Shown here: positions 8,850-19,245 of the stretch, piece by piece | How the letters are laid out: each line of letters begins with the position of its first letter | Numbering within the stretch: the first letter of the stretch is position 1 | Assembly (NCBI GenBank): GCA_002359495.1 | Contig: DENB01000091.1 | Location: 4,640-42,429, forward strand | Length of the DNA: 37,790 nucleotides | Direction of reading: 5' to 3' | Source: Enterobacteriaceae bacterium UBA2655 | Lineage (GTDB): Bacteria; Pseudomonadota; Gammaproteobacteria; Enterobacterales; Enterobacteriaceae | Program-made: the position numbers and the translations under genes | The notes under the pieces: generated by a model | What the model saw: only the letters and a program-made list of their open reading frames with translations | What the model was told of the DNA's origin: nothing | Database searches by the model: none

Positions 8850-10577
8850 ATGATTTCAGGCATTTTAGCATCACCAGGTATCGCTTTCGGCAAGGCTCTG
8901 CTGCTGAAAGAAGATGAAATCGTCATCAACCGCAAAAAGATTTCTGACGATCAGGTTGAGCAGGAAGTACAGCGCTTTCTGGACGGTCGCAGCAAAGCGG
9001 CCGCACAGCTTGAGGCAATTAAGATTAAAGCCGGTGAAACCTTAGGTGAAGAAAAAGCAGCGATCTTCGAAGGCCACATTATGTTGCTGGAAGATGAAGA
9101 GCTGGAGCAGGAAATCATCGACCTGATCAAGAAAGAGTACGCCTCTGCGGACGCTGCGGCTTATTCCGTTATCGACGGCCAGGCTAAGGCGCTGGAAGAG
9201 CTCGACGATGAATACCTGAAGGAGCGCGCCGCCGACGTACGCGATATTGGCAAGCGTCTGCTGCAGAATATTCTCGGTCTGCATATCGTCGACCTGAGCG
9301 CCATTCAGGATGAATCCATTCTGGTCGCGAAAGATCTGACGCCGTCGGAAACCGCGCAGCTGAACCTGAAAAAGGTGCTGGGCTTTATCACCGATTTAGG
9401 CGGCCGCACCTCGCACACCTCAATTATGGCGCGTTCGCTGGAGCTGCCGGCCATCGTCGGCACCGGCAACGTCACTGAAAACATTAAAAATGGCGACTTC
9501 CTGATCCTCGACGGCGTAAACAATCAAATTTACGTCAATCCGACCACGGAAGTGGTGGAAGAGCTGAAAGCCGTCCAGACGCAATACCTGTCGGAAAAAC
9601 ATGAGCTGGCGAAACTGAAAGATCTGCCAGCCGTGACTCTGGATGGCCATCAGGTCGAAGTTTGCGCCAACATCGGCACCGTGCGCGACATTGCAGGCGC
9701 AGAGCGTAACGGCGCGGAAGGCGTCGGTCTCTACCGCACAGAATTCCTGTTTATGGATCGCGATTCGCTGCCTTCTGAAGAAGAGCAGTTCCAGGCTTAT
9801 AAAGCCGTGGCGGAAGCGATGGGTTCTCAGGCGGTTATCGTGCGTACCATGGACATCGGCGGCGATAAAGATCTGCCGTACATGAACCTGCCGAAAGAAG
9901 AGAACCCATTCCTCGGATGGCGCGCCATCCGTATCGCCATGGATCGCAAAGAGATCCTGCACGCTCAGCTGCGCGCCATTCTGCGCGCCTCGGCGTTCGG
10001 CAAACTGCGCATTATGTTCCCGATGATTATTTCCGTGGAAGAAGTGCGCAGCCTGAAAAACGAGCTGGAAATCCTGAAAGCGCAGCTGCGCGACGAAAAC
10101 AAAGCTTTTGACGAGACCATCGAAGTGGGCATTATGGTGGAAACGCCATCTTCTGCGGTGATCGCACGTCATCTGGCGAAAGAGGTCGATTTTTTCAGTA
10201 TTGGGACAAACGACCTGACGCAGTATACTCTCGCGGTGGATCGCGGCAACGATTTGATTTCGCACCTTTATAATCCAATGACGCCGTCCGTGCTGGGCCT
10301 GATCAAGCAGGTTATCGATGCTTCTCATGCCGAAGGTAAGTGGACCGGCATGTGTGGTGAGCTGGCCGGTGACGAACGTGCTACACTACTGTTATTGGGA
10401 ATGGGGCTGGACGAATTCAGCATGAGTGCGATTTCAATCCCGAGCATCAAGAAAATTATACGTAACACCAATTTTGAAGATGCGAAGGCATTGGCGGAGC
10501 AGGCTCTGGCTCAACCCACAGCGGAAGATTTAATGAACCTGGTTAATAAATTCATTAAAGAAAAAACTCTCTGCTGA
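8850..10577 (+). CDS. ptsI: Phosphoenolpyruvate-protein phosphotransferase (enzyme I)
   Basis: Enzyme I of 575 residues starts the phosphotransferase cascade by taking phosphate from phosphoenolpyruvate. The N-terminal HPr-binding domain has catalytic His189 in [13 protein letters not shown]. The C-terminal PEP-utilising barrel includes [25 protein letters not shown] and the active-site segment GMCGELAGD. The length matches E. coli. The start has a good AAGGTAGGG ribosome site. crr follows 42 bp downstream in the same operon. Confidence 0.98.
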   Translation: MISGILASPGIAFGKALLLKEDEIVINRKKISDDQVEQEVQRFLDGRSKAAAQLEAIKIKAGETLGEEKAAIFEGHIMLLEDEELEQEIIDLIKKEYASADAAAYSVIDGQAKALEELDDEYLKERAADVRDIGKRLLQNILGLHIVDLSAIQDESILVAKDLTPSETAQLNLKKVLGFITDLGGRTSHTSIMARSLELPAIVGTGNVTENIKNGDFLILDGVNNQIYVNPTTEVVEELKAVQTQYLSEKHELAKLKDLPAVTLDGHQVEVCANIGTVRDIAGAERNGAEGVGLYRTEFLFMDRDSLPSEEEQFQAYKAVAEAMGSQAVIVRTMDIGGDKDLPYMNLPKEENPFLGWRAIRIAMDRKEILHAQLRAILRASAFGKLRIMFPMIISVEEVRSLKNELEILKAQLRDENKAFDETIEVGIMVETPSSAVIARHLAKEVDFFSIGTNDLTQYTLAVDRGNDLISHLYNPMTPSVLGLIKQVIDASHAEGKWTGMCGELAGDERATLLLLGMGLDEFSMSAISIPSIKKIIRNTNFEDAKALAEQALAQPTAEDLMNLVNKFIKEKTLC

Positions 10578-10619
10578 TCCGCGAGACGCTGGCCCAAAAT
10601 TATTGCTTAGGAGAAGATC

Positions 10620-11123
10620 ATGGGTTTGTTTTCTAAACTTTTTGGCGACAAAACAGAGAGCGCGTCCGGAACAATTGACATCGTTGCGCCTCTGTCAGGC
10701 GAAATCGTGAATATTGAAGACGTACCAGATGTCGTGTTTGCAGAGAAAATCGTCGGTGATGGCATCGCCATCAAACCAACCGGAAACAAAATGGTTGCGC
10801 CGGTCGACGGCACCATCGGCAAAATTTTCGAAACCAATCACGCCTTTTCGATCGAGTCAGATAACGGCATTGAGCTGTTTGTTCACTTCGGTATCGACAC
10901 GGTTGAACTGAAAGGTGAAGGCTTCAAACGCATCGCTGAAGAAGGCCAGAAGGTCAAGAAAGGCGACGTGGTCATTGAATTCGATCTGCCGTTGCTGGAA
11001 GAGAAAGCAAAATCAACGCTGACTCCGGTGGTGATCTCAAACATGGACGAGATCAAAGACCTGACCAAATTGTCTGGTCAGGTTACCGTCGGGGAAACGC
11101 CGGTTATTCGCATTAAAAAGTAA
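10620..11123 (+). CDS. crr: Glucose-specific EIIA component (EIIA-Glc)
   Basis: EIIA-Glc of 167 residues (169 in E. coli). It passes phosphate from HPr to glucose permease and, by its phosphorylation state, controls adenylate cyclase and inducer exclusion. The two active-site histidines are visible at H74 (ETNHAF) and H89 ([16 protein letters not shown], the phosphorylated one). The N-terminal amphipathic MGLFSKLFG membrane-associating helix is present. The ribosome site TAGGAG is well placed. In E. coli pdxK follows; here the next gene is an unrelated two-component sensor on the other strand. Confidence 0.98.
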   Translation: MGLFSKLFGDKTESASGTIDIVAPLSGEIVNIEDVPDVVFAEKIVGDGIAIKPTGNKMVAPVDGTIGKIFETNHAFSIESDNGIELFVHFGIDTVELKGEGFKRIAEEGQKVKKGDVVIEFDLPLLEEKAKSTLTPVVISNMDEIKDLTKLSGQVTVGETPVIRIKK

Positions 11124-11134
11124 TACCGGACGAT

Positions 11135-11165
11135 AAAAAACGGCACCTTCCGGTGCCGTTTTTTT
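11135..11165. terminator. Bidirectional terminator between crr and the sensor kinase
   Basis: A-run 11135-11140, stem ACGGCACC (11140-11147) / GGTGCCGT (11152-11159) with loop TTCC, T-run to 11165. The last bases overlap the TAA stop codon (11164-11166) of the convergent kinase gene. Confidence 0.92.
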
Positions 11166-12528
11166 ATGCTGATTTTGCCTGCCAGTGCGGCAGCCGTATC
11201 GTTAATTCCAGGCCGCCTTCGGCGCGATTAATCGCCTGCACCTCGCCGTGATGGGCTAACACCACCTTGCGTACAATCGATAAACCCAGCCCATAACCTT
11301 TGCCCAGCAGCGGTGAATTGACGCGCACAAAGGGATCGAAAATGCTGGAGAGCTTCTCTTCATCCACGCCAGGTCCCTGATCGCTGATGCTTATCGCCAG
11401 CCAGCGGTGCTCATGTTTCAGTCGCACATAAATATGATGCCCCGGCAATGAAAAGCGCAGCGCGTTGCGCAGCACGTTTTCGACGCCGCGCCGAATCAGT
11501 TCCGCGTTGCCGCGCACGGTGTAATCGGCATTATTGTCCATTTCAAAATCGATCAGCACGCCGGGAATTTGCGCCTCGTAACGCACGTCGGTCACCACCG
11601 CCTCGACCAGTCCGGTAAGATCGAAATATTGCTCGTCCGGCATACTTTCATGCTCGGCCCGCGACAGCGTCAGCAGCTCGCCGATCATCTTATCGAGTCG
11701 CCGCGCCTCTTCATCAATACGATCCAGCGAGGCTTCAACCGTTTCCGGCGTCTGCCTCGCCAGTCCGGTGGCCAGCTGCAAGCGCGCCAGCGGCGAACGC
11801 AGCTCATGAGAAATATCGTGCAGCAGCTCCTCGCGCGCGCGCACCAGCACGTCCAGCCGCTCCACCATGGCATCGAACTCCTGCGCGACGATCGACAGCT
11901 CATCGTGTCGTCTGCGCATCACCGGAAAGAGCCGCACCGAGAGATCGCCGCTCGATACCCGGGCGAAGCCCTCGCGCAGCTGGCGCATCGGCCGCGTCAG
12001 GTTCCAGGCCAGCAACAGGCTGAACAGCAGGCCGACCGATCCGGCGAAAATAAACATCGGCTCGGGAATATTCAGAAAATTACGCCGCTCGTTCATGCCC
12101 ATCGAGCTGTCTTCGCGCAGGCTTTTCACGTCATAACGCAGCTCATACTCTTTCCCGTCAGCGCCTTTTACCCAACGCACGATCACATCGGGAAACCTGC
12201 CGTGAAACGGCGGATTAAACTCCTGCGGCGGCGCGTTGGTTTCATGCACCGGCCGGTTATGCTGGATGACCGAGAAGAACTGGCGATCGTTAGGCTCCCA
12301 GTCCGCCATCATGTCGTCCAGCGAAGCAGGTCCGCCGCGCTCCAGCACCGAAGCCGCCGAGGCCATTTGCAAGTTGACGATGCGTCGGGTCGCGACAATC
12401 TCCGGCGGCTCGTGACGGTTACCGGCCAGGGTAAAGCCGAGCCACAGCAGCTGGCTGATGATCACGAACACCAGCCAGAACCCCAGCAGGATTTTCCAGA
12501 ACATCCGTCCGCGATAGCTGCGTTTCAT
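11164..12528 (-). CDS. CpxA-like sensor histidine kinase
   Basis: Inner-membrane kinase of 454 residues. TM1 is at about 11-35, a periplasmic sensor loop at 36-156, TM2 at about 157-177 and HAMP at about 178-230. The dimerisation helix carries phospho-acceptor H241 in HDISHELRSPLARLQLA, which closely resembles CpxA. The ATPase has the N box (ENVLRNALRFS, about 350-360), G1 (DQGPG, 383-387), F box (FDPF) and G2 (GKGYGLGL, 409-416). The periplasmic loop is acidic and Pro-rich and lacks obvious CpxA similarity, so the signal is unknown. The start overlaps the regulator's stop by 4 nt (ATGA), so the two are translationally coupled. This pair is absent from the E. coli crr-cysM interval. Confidence 0.88.
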   Translation of the reverse strand: MKRSYRGRMFWKILLGFWLVFVIISQLLWLGFTLAGNRHEPPEIVATRRIVNLQMASAASVLERGGPASLDDMMADWEPNDRQFFSVIQHNRPVHETNAPPQEFNPPFHGRFPDVIVRWVKGADGKEYELRYDVKSLREDSSMGMNERRNFLNIPEPMFIFAGSVGLLFSLLLAWNLTRPMRQLREGFARVSSGDLSVRLFPVMRRRHDELSIVAQEFDAMVERLDVLVRAREELLHDISHELRSPLARLQLATGLARQTPETVEASLDRIDEEARRLDKMIGELLTLSRAEHESMPDEQYFDLTGLVEAVVTDVRYEAQIPGVLIDFEMDNNADYTVRGNAELIRRGVENVLRNALRFSLPGHHIYVRLKHEHRWLAISISDQGPGVDEEKLSSIFDPFVRVNSPLLGKGYGLGLSIVRKVVLAHHGEVQAINRAEGGLELTIRLPHWQAKSA

Positions 12529-13205
12529 CGAATGCGATAGCCGATGCTGCGCACGGTTTCAATATTGACGCTGTCCGCCGTCAGGGCTGACAGCTTCTGG
12601 CGAATATTGCTGATATGTACATCCACGCTGCGGTCGTAGGCTTCGCGCGGTCGACCAAGCCCTTTTTCCGACAGCTCGTCTTTTGATACCACGCGATCCG
12701 GCGCGCGCATCAAAAGGTCGAGCAAATTGAATTCGGAGGCGGTCAGATCAAAGGCTTTGCCCTGCCACTCCGTGATGCGCGTTGCGGGGTTGAGCGTCAG
12801 CTCTCCCCAGCGCAGCAGCTCTTTTTTGTCCGGCAGCGGCGCCTGTTCTTCAAACCGACGCAGCACCGCACGCAGGCGCGCCACCAGTTCACGCGGATAG
12901 CACGGCTTTGGCACGTAATCATCCGCGCCCATCTCCAGCCCGATAACGCGATCGATATTGTCGCCTTTGGCGGTCAGCATAATCACCGGAATCCGGCTAC
13001 TCTGACGCACCTGGCGTAACACATCGATGCCGCTCATATCCGGCAGCATAATGTCCAGAATCATGGCGGTATAGTTGCCGGAAAGCGCTCCTTCCACCCC
13101 TGCCGCCCCGTTCAGCACCAGCTGGGCGTCAAACCCTTCCGCGATTAGATACTGGCTCAACATGGTGCCCAGCTCCAGATCGTCATCAACAAGCAGAATC
13201 TTCAT
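12525..13205 (-). CDS. OmpR-family response regulator, CpxR-like
   Basis: Response regulator of 226 residues. The receiver domain (1-115) has acidic residues D7-D9, phospho-acceptor D51 (MILDIMLPD), T78 and K100 (YVPKPCYPREL). The C-terminal winged helix (about 128-226) has LTASEFNLLDLLMRAP, DRSVDVHISNIRQKL and TVRSIGYRIR. It resembles CpxR but is a separate paralogue by context. First gene of a regulator-kinase operon. A dyad (13219-13239) and a GTAAG/GTAAA direct repeat (13267-13282) lie upstream and may be autoregulatory. Targets are unknown; the neighbours suggest but do not prove envelope or sulfur roles. Confidence 0.88.
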   Translation of the reverse strand: MKILLVDDDLELGTMLSQYLIAEGFDAQLVLNGAAGVEGALSGNYTAMILDIMLPDMSGIDVLRQVRQSSRIPVIMLTAKGDNIDRVIGLEMGADDYVPKPCYPRELVARLRAVLRRFEEQAPLPDKKELLRWGELTLNPATRITEWQGKAFDLTASEFNLLDLLMRAPDRVVSKDELSEKGLGRPREAYDRSVDVHISNIRQKLSALTADSVNIETVRSIGYRIR

Positions 13206-13218
13206 TTTTATCTCTCAT

Positions 13219-13239
13219 ACAAAATTGCCGCTATTTTGT
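13219..13239. promoter_or_regulatory. Inverted repeat just upstream of the response regulator gene
   Basis: ACAAAAT (13219-13225) / ATTTTGT (13233-13239) around a 7-bp centre, 14 bp before the regulator start. It could be an operator or a leader hairpin. Confidence 0.4.
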
Positions 13240-13319
13240 CCCGGCCCTGCGTTGCGCGCAGCAGGTTTTACGCGATCCTTACAGACTCAGCGCCAGATAA
13301 TTCTTCAGGGACTATAAAC

Positions 13320-13359
13320 AAAAATGGCCTGCGATCACCATTAACGTGAGCGCAGGCCA
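13320..13359 (-). terminator. Rho-independent terminator of cysM
   Basis: Nine-bp stem TGGCCTGCG (13325-13333) / CGCAGGCCA (13351-13359), extended by an inner TCAC/GTGA pair. On the minus strand it is followed by five T (13320-13324). It lies 21 nt after the cysM stop and separates cysM from the two-component operon. Confidence 0.88.
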
Positions 13360-13379
13360 GATAATTTGCAGGAAAAAGC

Positions 13380-14261
13380 TTAGCCGTAGATGCCGGTAGA
13401 GAGATAACGATCGCCGCGATCGCAGACGATGGCGACCACAATGCTGCCGGGCTGGGCCTGCGCGACGCGCAGCGCGCCCGCCACCGCCCCGCCGGAACTG
13501 ACGCCGCAGAAAATGCCTTCGCGCCGCGCCAGCGCGCGCATGGTCTCTTCCGCCTCCAGCTGCGACATATCGATGATTTCATCCACCAGCTCGGGACGGA
13601 AAATGCCCGGCAGATAGGCCTCAGGCCAGCGGCGAATGCCCGGAATGCTGCTCCCCTCGCTGGGCTGCAGACCGATGACCCGCACGCGGGCGTCCTGCTC
13701 TTTAAGGTAGCGTCCGACGCCGGTAATGGTGCCGGTGGTTCCCATGCTGGAGACGAAATGCGTTAATCGACCCTGGGTCTGCTGCCAGATCTCCGGTCCG
13801 GTGGTGCGATAGTGTCCCAGCGGATTATCGGGATTATTAAACTGATCGAGCACCTTGCCCTCGCCGGCGGCGGCCATCTCCCGGGCCAGGTCGCGCGCGC
13901 CTTCCATTCCCCGCTCGCGGCTGACCAGCACCAGCTCGGCGCCGTAGGCGCGCATCGCCGCCTGTCGCTCCTGGCTCATGTTTTCCGGCATCAGGAGCCG
14001 CAGCGCATAGCCTTTCATCGCCGCGATCATCGCCAGCGCGATGCCGGTATTGCCGCTGGTCGCTTCGATAAGCCGGTCGCCGGGCCGGATATCGCCCCGC
14101 AGCTCCGCCTGCTGGATCATGGAATAGGCGGCGCGATCTTTTACCGAACCGGCCGGGTTATTGCCTTCCAGCTTGAGCCAGATCTCGCTGCCGTTATCAG
14201 GCGTCAGGCGTTGCAGTTTGATCAGCGGCGTATTGCCGATGGTCTGTTCCAGAGTCGTCAC
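13380..14261 (-). CDS. cysM: Cysteine synthase B (O-acetylserine sulfhydrylase B)
   Basis: PLP enzyme of 293 residues that makes cysteine from O-acetylserine and sulfide, or S-sulfocysteine from thiosulfate. The PLP lysine is in NNPAGSVKDRAAYSM, the substrate loop is [11 protein letters not shown], and the phosphate loop is GTTGTITG. The start is a GTG at 14261 (VTTLEQTIGNTPL), with AGGA nine nt upstream. A TTG 30 nt further up would lengthen it but has no ribosome site. The C-terminus stops at YLSTGIYG, about ten residues shorter than E. coli CysM. In E. coli cysM is the last gene of cysPTWAM; here the only upstream operon partner is the chimeric ATPase gene, so its cysP promoter is lost. 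Confidence 0.95.
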   Translation of the reverse strand: MTTLEQTIGNTPLIKLQRLTPDNGSEIWLKLEGNNPAGSVKDRAAYSMIQQAELRGDIRPGDRLIEATSGNTGIALAMIAAMKGYALRLLMPENMSQERQAAMRAYGAELVLVSRERGMEGARDLAREMAAAGEGKVLDQFNNPDNPLGHYRTTGPEIWQQTQGRLTHFVSSMGTTGTITGVGRYLKEQDARVRVIGLQPSEGSSIPGIRRWPEAYLPGIFRPELVDEIIDMSQLEAEETMRALARREGIFCGVSSGGAVAGALRVAQAQPGSIVVAIVCDRGDRYLSTGIYG

Positions 14262-14297
14262 GGTATCTGTTCCTGGTAAGAGAAGGCGCAAAAGCGT

Positions 14298-14318
14298 CGG
14301 GCGGGAAAGCCCCGCCCG
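14298..14318 (-). other. Hairpin between the chimeric ATPase gene and cysM
   Basis: Perfect 8-bp stem CGGGCGGG (14298-14305) / CCCGCCCG (14311-14318) in the 85-bp gap. On the minus strand it is followed by ACGCTTTTG, a poor T-run. It is likely a weak attenuator or mRNA-stabilising element reducing cysM relative to the upstream gene. Confidence 0.5.
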
Positions 14319-14346
14319 AAAAGAGAGTTATCGCTTCGTCAAAATA

Positions 14347-15465
<1,119 letters not shown>

Positions 15466-16051
15466 TATCCCTTCCTGTTTGTATTGCTTCTGCTGGTGTC
15501 GCGCTTCGCCGCCGCCGACACCCTGATGGTGCTGGGCGACAGCCTGAGCGCGGGCTACCGCATGGCAGCGACCGACGCCTGGCCCAGCCTGCTGGATAAA
15601 AAGTGGCGACAGCAGCCTAAAGTCGTCAACGCCAGCATCAGCGGCGACACCGCCGGGCAGGGCCTGGCGCGCCTGCCTGCTTTATTAAAGCAGTATCAGC
15701 CGCAGTGGGTGTTAATCGAATTGGGCGGTAACGACGGCCTGCGCGGTTTTCCGCCGCAAAACATCGAGCAGGATCTGAGCAAAATCATCGCCGACGTGCG
15801 GGCCGCCAACGCCAGACCACTGCTAATGCAGATCCGCCTGCCGGCCAATTATGGACGCCGTTATACCGAATCGTTCAGTGAAATTTATCCGAAACTGGCG
15901 CAGCAATACGCGATTCCGCTGGTCCCCTTTTTCATGGAGCAGGTTTACCTGAAACCAGAATGGATGCAGCAAGATGGCATACATCCCAACCCCGACGCTC
16001 AGCCCTGGATCGCCGCGCTGATGGCGCTGGAACTGGCTCCGCTAGTTAAGC

Positions 16052-16864
16052 ATGAGTAACGGATCGTCGTGGATTTCCTCAGGTAAAGTTATGCAAAAAT
16101 CGATTCTTATTACCGGCTGCTCCAGTGGTATCGGTCTGGCGGCCGCCCATGATTTGCTGGCGCGCGGCTATCGCGTGCTGGCGGCGTGCCGGCAAGAGCA
16201 GGACGTGGCGCGCATGGAGGCGCTCGGCTTCACCGGCATCTTGCTGGATCTGGACGATGCGCAGAGCGTGGATCGCGCGGCGGATCGGGTGCTCGCCCTG
16301 ACCGACCATCGCCTACACGCCCTGTTCAACAACGGCGGATTCGGTCTTTACGGGCCGTTATCCACCCTGTCGCGTCAGCAGCTGGAGCGACAGTTCGCGA
16401 CGAATTTTTTCGGCGCGCATCAGTTGACGATGCGTCTGCTGCCCGCCCTACAGGCGAGCGGCGACGGCCGCATCGTCAATACCAGTTCGGTGCTGGGGCT
16501 GATCTCCACGCCCGGACGCGGCGCTTACGCCGCCAGCAAATATGCGCTGGAAGCCTGGTCGGACGCGCTGCGTCTTGAGCTACGCGCCAGCGGCGTGCGC
16601 GTCAGCCTGATCGAACCCGGCCCGATCCGCACGCGGTTCACCGACAATGTTACCCAGGGCGAAGCGGACAAACCGGTGCGCAATCCGGGCATCGCCGCGC
16701 GCTTTTCGCTGCCGCCGGAAGCGGTGCTGCCCAAGCTGCGTCATGCGCTGGAGAGCCGTCGGCCGCGCCTGCGCTATCCGGTGACGCTGGTCGCGCATGC
16801 GATGAGCATGCTGAAACGTTTGCTGCCCGGCTGGATGCTGGATCGCATTTTGTGCAGCCGCTGA
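16052..16864 (+). CDS. ybbO: Short-chain dehydrogenase YbbO
   Basis: SDR-family NAD(P)H oxidoreductase of 270 residues. The cofactor loop is TGCSSGIG (about 21-28). The NNAG motif reads NNGG here. The catalytic Ser is in NTSSVLG and the catalytic YAASK follows. Strong match to E. coli YbbO, reported as an NADP-dependent aldehyde reductase. Starting at 16052 reproduces the E. coli N-terminal length and overlaps tesA by 8 bp. An internal ATG at 16091 (MQKSILITG) with AGGTAA upstream is also plausible. The C-terminal basic/hydrophobic tail is family-typical. Confidence 0.93.
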   Translation: MSNGSSWISSGKVMQKSILITGCSSGIGLAAAHDLLARGYRVLAACRQEQDVARMEALGFTGILLDLDDAQSVDRAADRVLALTDHRLHALFNNGGFGLYGPLSTLSRQQLERQFATNFFGAHQLTMRLLPALQASGDGRIVNTSSVLGLISTPGRGAYAASKYALEAWSDALRLELRASGVRVSLIEPGPIRTRFTDNVTQGEADKPVRNPGIAARFSLPPEAVLPKLRHALESRRPRLRYPVTLVAHAMSMLKRLLPGWMLDRILCSR

Positions 16865-16884
16865 GCGGATTGCCATAATTGAGC

Positions 16885-16914
16885 TTGAAGCCGTCGGCTT
16901 CGCCCCCATATATT
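16885..16914 (+). promoter_or_regulatory. Candidate ybbN promoter with a dyad in its spacer
   Basis: TTGAAG (16885-16890) and TATATT (16909-16914) are 18 nt apart and end 30 nt before ybbN. The spacer holds GAAGCC-GTC-GGCTTC (16888-16902), a perfect 6-bp inverted repeat overlapping the -35. It could be an operator or a leftover ybbO terminator stem. Confidence 0.5.
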
Positions 16915-16944
16915 CAGGACATTAACAGCTAAAGAGACGTATTC

Positions 16945-17802
16945 ATGTCACCACAAGCTTCGATTATCGACATCAACGAATCCAACCTGCATCAGACGCT
17001 GGAGCAGTCCATGCAGGTGCCGGTGCTGTTCTACTTCTGGTCCGACCGCAGCCAGCACTGCCAGCAGCTGACGCCGGTGCTGGAGAAACTGGCGCAGGAG
17101 TACGCCGGTCAGTTCGTGCTGGCGAAACTCGACTGTGATAAAGAGCAGATGGTGGCGGCGCAGTTCGGTCTGCGCGCGATCCCGACCGTCTATCTGTTCC
17201 AAAACGGCCAGCCGGTGGACGGCTTCCAGGGGCCGCAGCCGGAGGAGGCGATTCGCGCGCTGCTGGAAAAAGTTCTGCCGCGCGAAGAGGAGCTGAAAGC
17301 GCAGCAGGCGGTGGCGCTGATGCAGGAAGGCAAAACCCTGGAAGCGCTGCCGCTGTTGAAAGAAGCCTGGCAGCTGAGCGGCCAGGCGAGCGAAATCGGC
17401 TTTTTGCTGGCGGAGGCGCTGATTACGCTGAGCCGCAGCGACGAAGCGGAGACGGTGTTACAGGCGGTGCCGTTGCAGGATCAGGATACCCGTTATCAAA
17501 GCCTGGTGGCGCAGATCGAACTGCTCAAGCAGGCGGCGGATACGCCGGAGATCCAGCAGCTGCAGGCGCAGATGGCGCAACGTCCCGACGATGCGGAGCT
17601 GGCTGCTAAACTCTCCTTACAGCTGCATCAGGTAGGCCGTAACGAGGAAGCGCTGGAGCTGCTGTTCGGCTTTTTGAAACGCGATCTCAACGCCGCTGAA
17701 GGCCAGGCGCGCAAAATGATGCAGGAGATTCTGGCTGCGTTAGGCACCGGAGATGCGCTGGCCGCCAAATACCGTCGTCAGCTCTACTCGCTGCTCTACT
17801 AA
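16945..17802 (+). CDS. ybbN: Chaperedoxin YbbN (CnoX)
   Basis: Co-chaperone of 285 residues that protects substrates from oxidation and hands them to GroEL or DnaK. The N-terminal thioredoxin fold (about 1-112) has the active-site position SQHC in [12 protein letters not shown], so only the second cysteine of CXXC is kept, as in E. coli YbbN; it is not an active disulfide reductase. The C-terminal about 115-285 is a TPR-like helical domain ([20 protein letters not shown]). The protein is cytosolic. It lies between ybbO and qmcA as in E. coli and probably has its own promoter. Confidence 0.96.
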   Translation: MSPQASIIDINESNLHQTLEQSMQVPVLFYFWSDRSQHCQQLTPVLEKLAQEYAGQFVLAKLDCDKEQMVAAQFGLRAIPTVYLFQNGQPVDGFQGPQPEEAIRALLEKVLPREEELKAQQAVALMQEGKTLEALPLLKEAWQLSGQASEIGFLLAEALITLSRSDEAETVLQAVPLQDQDTRYQSLVAQIELLKQAADTPEIQQLQAQMAQRPDDAELAAKLSLQLHQVGRNEEALELLFGFLKRDLNAAEGQARKMMQEILAALGTGDALAAKYRRQLYSLLY

Positions 17803-17828
17803 GCCAGGCTCCCGGACGGCGAGCGAAC

Positions 17829-17847
17829 GGGCCGAACGACTCGGCCC
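17829..17847 (+). other. Hairpin between ybbN and qmcA
   Basis: GGGCCGA (17829-17835) / TCGGCCC (17841-17847) with a 5-nt loop. It is followed by two tandem copies of GACAATCT (17848-17863) and then the qmcA ribosome site. No T-run. The repeat is short and may be chance. Confidence 0.4.
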
Positions 17848-17872
17848 GACAATCTGACAATCTGGAGGTTAT

Positions 17873-18787
17873 ATGATTACTGTGATCCCGGTACTGATCG
17901 TACTGGTGCTGGTGACCGTCTGGGCGGGAGTCAAAATCGTCCCGCAGGGCTACCAGTGGACGGTCGAACGTTTTGGCCGCTATACCCATTCTCTGCCGCC
18001 TGGTCTGAGCCTGGTAGTGCCGTTCATGGATCGTATTGGTCGCAAAATCAATATGATGGAACAAGTGCTGGATATCCCCTCGCAGGAGGTGATCTCGAAG
18101 GATAACGCCAACGTCACCATCGACGCCGTCTGTTTTATTCAGGTCGTCGATGCCGCCAGTGCCGCTTATGAAGTCAGCAACCTCGAGCTGGCGATTATCA
18201 ATCTCACCATGACCAATATCCGTACCGTACTGGGCGGCATGGAGCTGGATGAGATGCTTTCCCAGCGCGACAACATCAACACCCGCCTGCTGCATATCGT
18301 TGACGAAGCGACCAATCCCTGGGGGGTAAAAATCACCCGTATCGAAATTCGCGACGTTCGCCCGCCGCAGGAGCTGATCGCCGCGATGAACGCCCAGATG
18401 AAAGCGGAGCGCACCAAACGCGCCGATATTCTCACGGCGGAAGGGGTGCGGCAGGCGGCGATCCTGCGCGCCGAAGGGGATAAGCAGTCGCAGATCCTCA
18501 AGGCGGAGGGGGAGCGGCAGTCCGCCTTTTTACTCGCCGAAGCGCGCGAACGTCAGGCGGAGGCGGAAGCCACCGCAACGCGCATGGTGTCGGAAGCGAT
18601 CGCCGCCGGGGATATCCAGGCGGTGAACTATTTCGTGGCGCAGAAATATACCGACGCGCTGCAAAAAATCGGCGCGGCCAACAGCAGCAAAGTGGTGATG
18701 ATGCCGCTGGAGGCCGGCAGTTTGCTGGGCGCGGTGGCGGGCATCAGCGAATTGCTGAACGAAACGCGCCGGGAGAAAAAACCGTGA
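17873..18787 (+). CDS. qmcA: SPFH-domain membrane protein QmcA
   Basis: Stomatin/prohibitin-family inner-membrane protein of 304 residues. One N-terminal membrane segment (about 2-22, [20 protein letters not shown]) is followed by the SPFH domain (about 24-190, [21 protein letters not shown]). A coiled-coil region of repeated AEGxRQ/AEGDKQ units (about 190-245) drives oligomerisation. E. coli QmcA has been tied to membrane protein quality control with FtsH-HflKC. The stop codon overlaps the next gene's start region, making an operon with ybbJ. Such SPFH-NfeD pairs are common. Confidence 0.95.
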   Translation: MITVIPVLIVLVLVTVWAGVKIVPQGYQWTVERFGRYTHSLPPGLSLVVPFMDRIGRKINMMEQVLDIPSQEVISKDNANVTIDAVCFIQVVDAASAAYEVSNLELAIINLTMTNIRTVLGGMELDEMLSQRDNINTRLLHIVDEATNPWGVKITRIEIRDVRPPQELIAAMNAQMKAERTKRADILTAEGVRQAAILRAEGDKQSQILKAEGERQSAFLLAEARERQAEAEATATRMVSEAIAAGDIQAVNYFVAQKYTDALQKIGAANSSKVVMMPLEAGSLLGAVAGISELLNETRREKKP

Positions 18788-18789
18788 TC

Positions 18790-19245
18790 ATGGCGGCGAT
18801 CGTCGCTCACCCGCACTGGTTCTGGCTTACGCTGGGCGGCCTGCTGTTGGCCGCTGAGATGCTCGGCACCAACGGCTACCTGCTCTGGAGCGGCCTTGCC
18901 GCCGTGCTGGTGGGCGTTATCGAGTGGCTGCTTCCTCTGCCGTGGCGCGGCCAGGGCATCCTTTTCGCCCTGCTGACGCTGCTGTGCCTGTTTTTCTGGT
19001 ATCGCTGGCTGCGCTACCGCGAGCGTCAGCAGCAGCCAAACGCGTTGAATCAACGCGGCGTGCAGATGGTGGGACGGCACCTGACGCTCGAGACGGCGTT
19101 ACAGGACGGCATCGGTCATGTGCGCATCGGCGACAGTAGCTGGCGCGTTCGGGCCGACAGCGATCTGCACGCCGGAACGCATGTCGTGGTGATCGGCGTG
19201 GAAGGCATTACGCTGCACATCCGGCCGCGCGGTCAGGATGAGTGA
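18790..19245 (+). CDS. ybbJ: NfeD-like membrane protein YbbJ
   Basis: About 151-residue inner-membrane protein with three hydrophobic segments (about 9-75, e.g. [20 protein letters not shown]) and a C-terminal OB-fold domain of the NfeD type (about 85-150, [20 protein letters not shown]). A GTG at 18784 overlapping the qmcA stop is an alternative start; the ATG at 18790 is preferred. It partners the SPFH protein QmcA. The 3' end overlaps the convergent cueR gene by 13 bp, with no room for a terminator. Confidence 0.92.
   Translation: MAAIVAHPHWFWLTLGGLLLAAEMLGTNGYLLWSGLAAVLVGVIEWLLPLPWRGQGILFALLTLLCLFFWYRWLRYRERQQQPNALNQRGVQMVGRHLTLETALQDGIGHVRIGDSSWRVRADSDLHAGTHVVVIGVEGITLHIRPRGQDE

Noticed and set aside
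16945..17802. YbbN as a broken thioredoxin because the first cysteine of CXXC is Ser
   Set aside because: E. coli YbbN also has SXXC; it is the normal state of the family, not damage.
17848..17863. Tandem GACAATCT repeat before qmcA as a possible operator or slippage site
   Set aside because: Two 8-nt copies alone are weak evidence and nothing nearby suggests a regulator.
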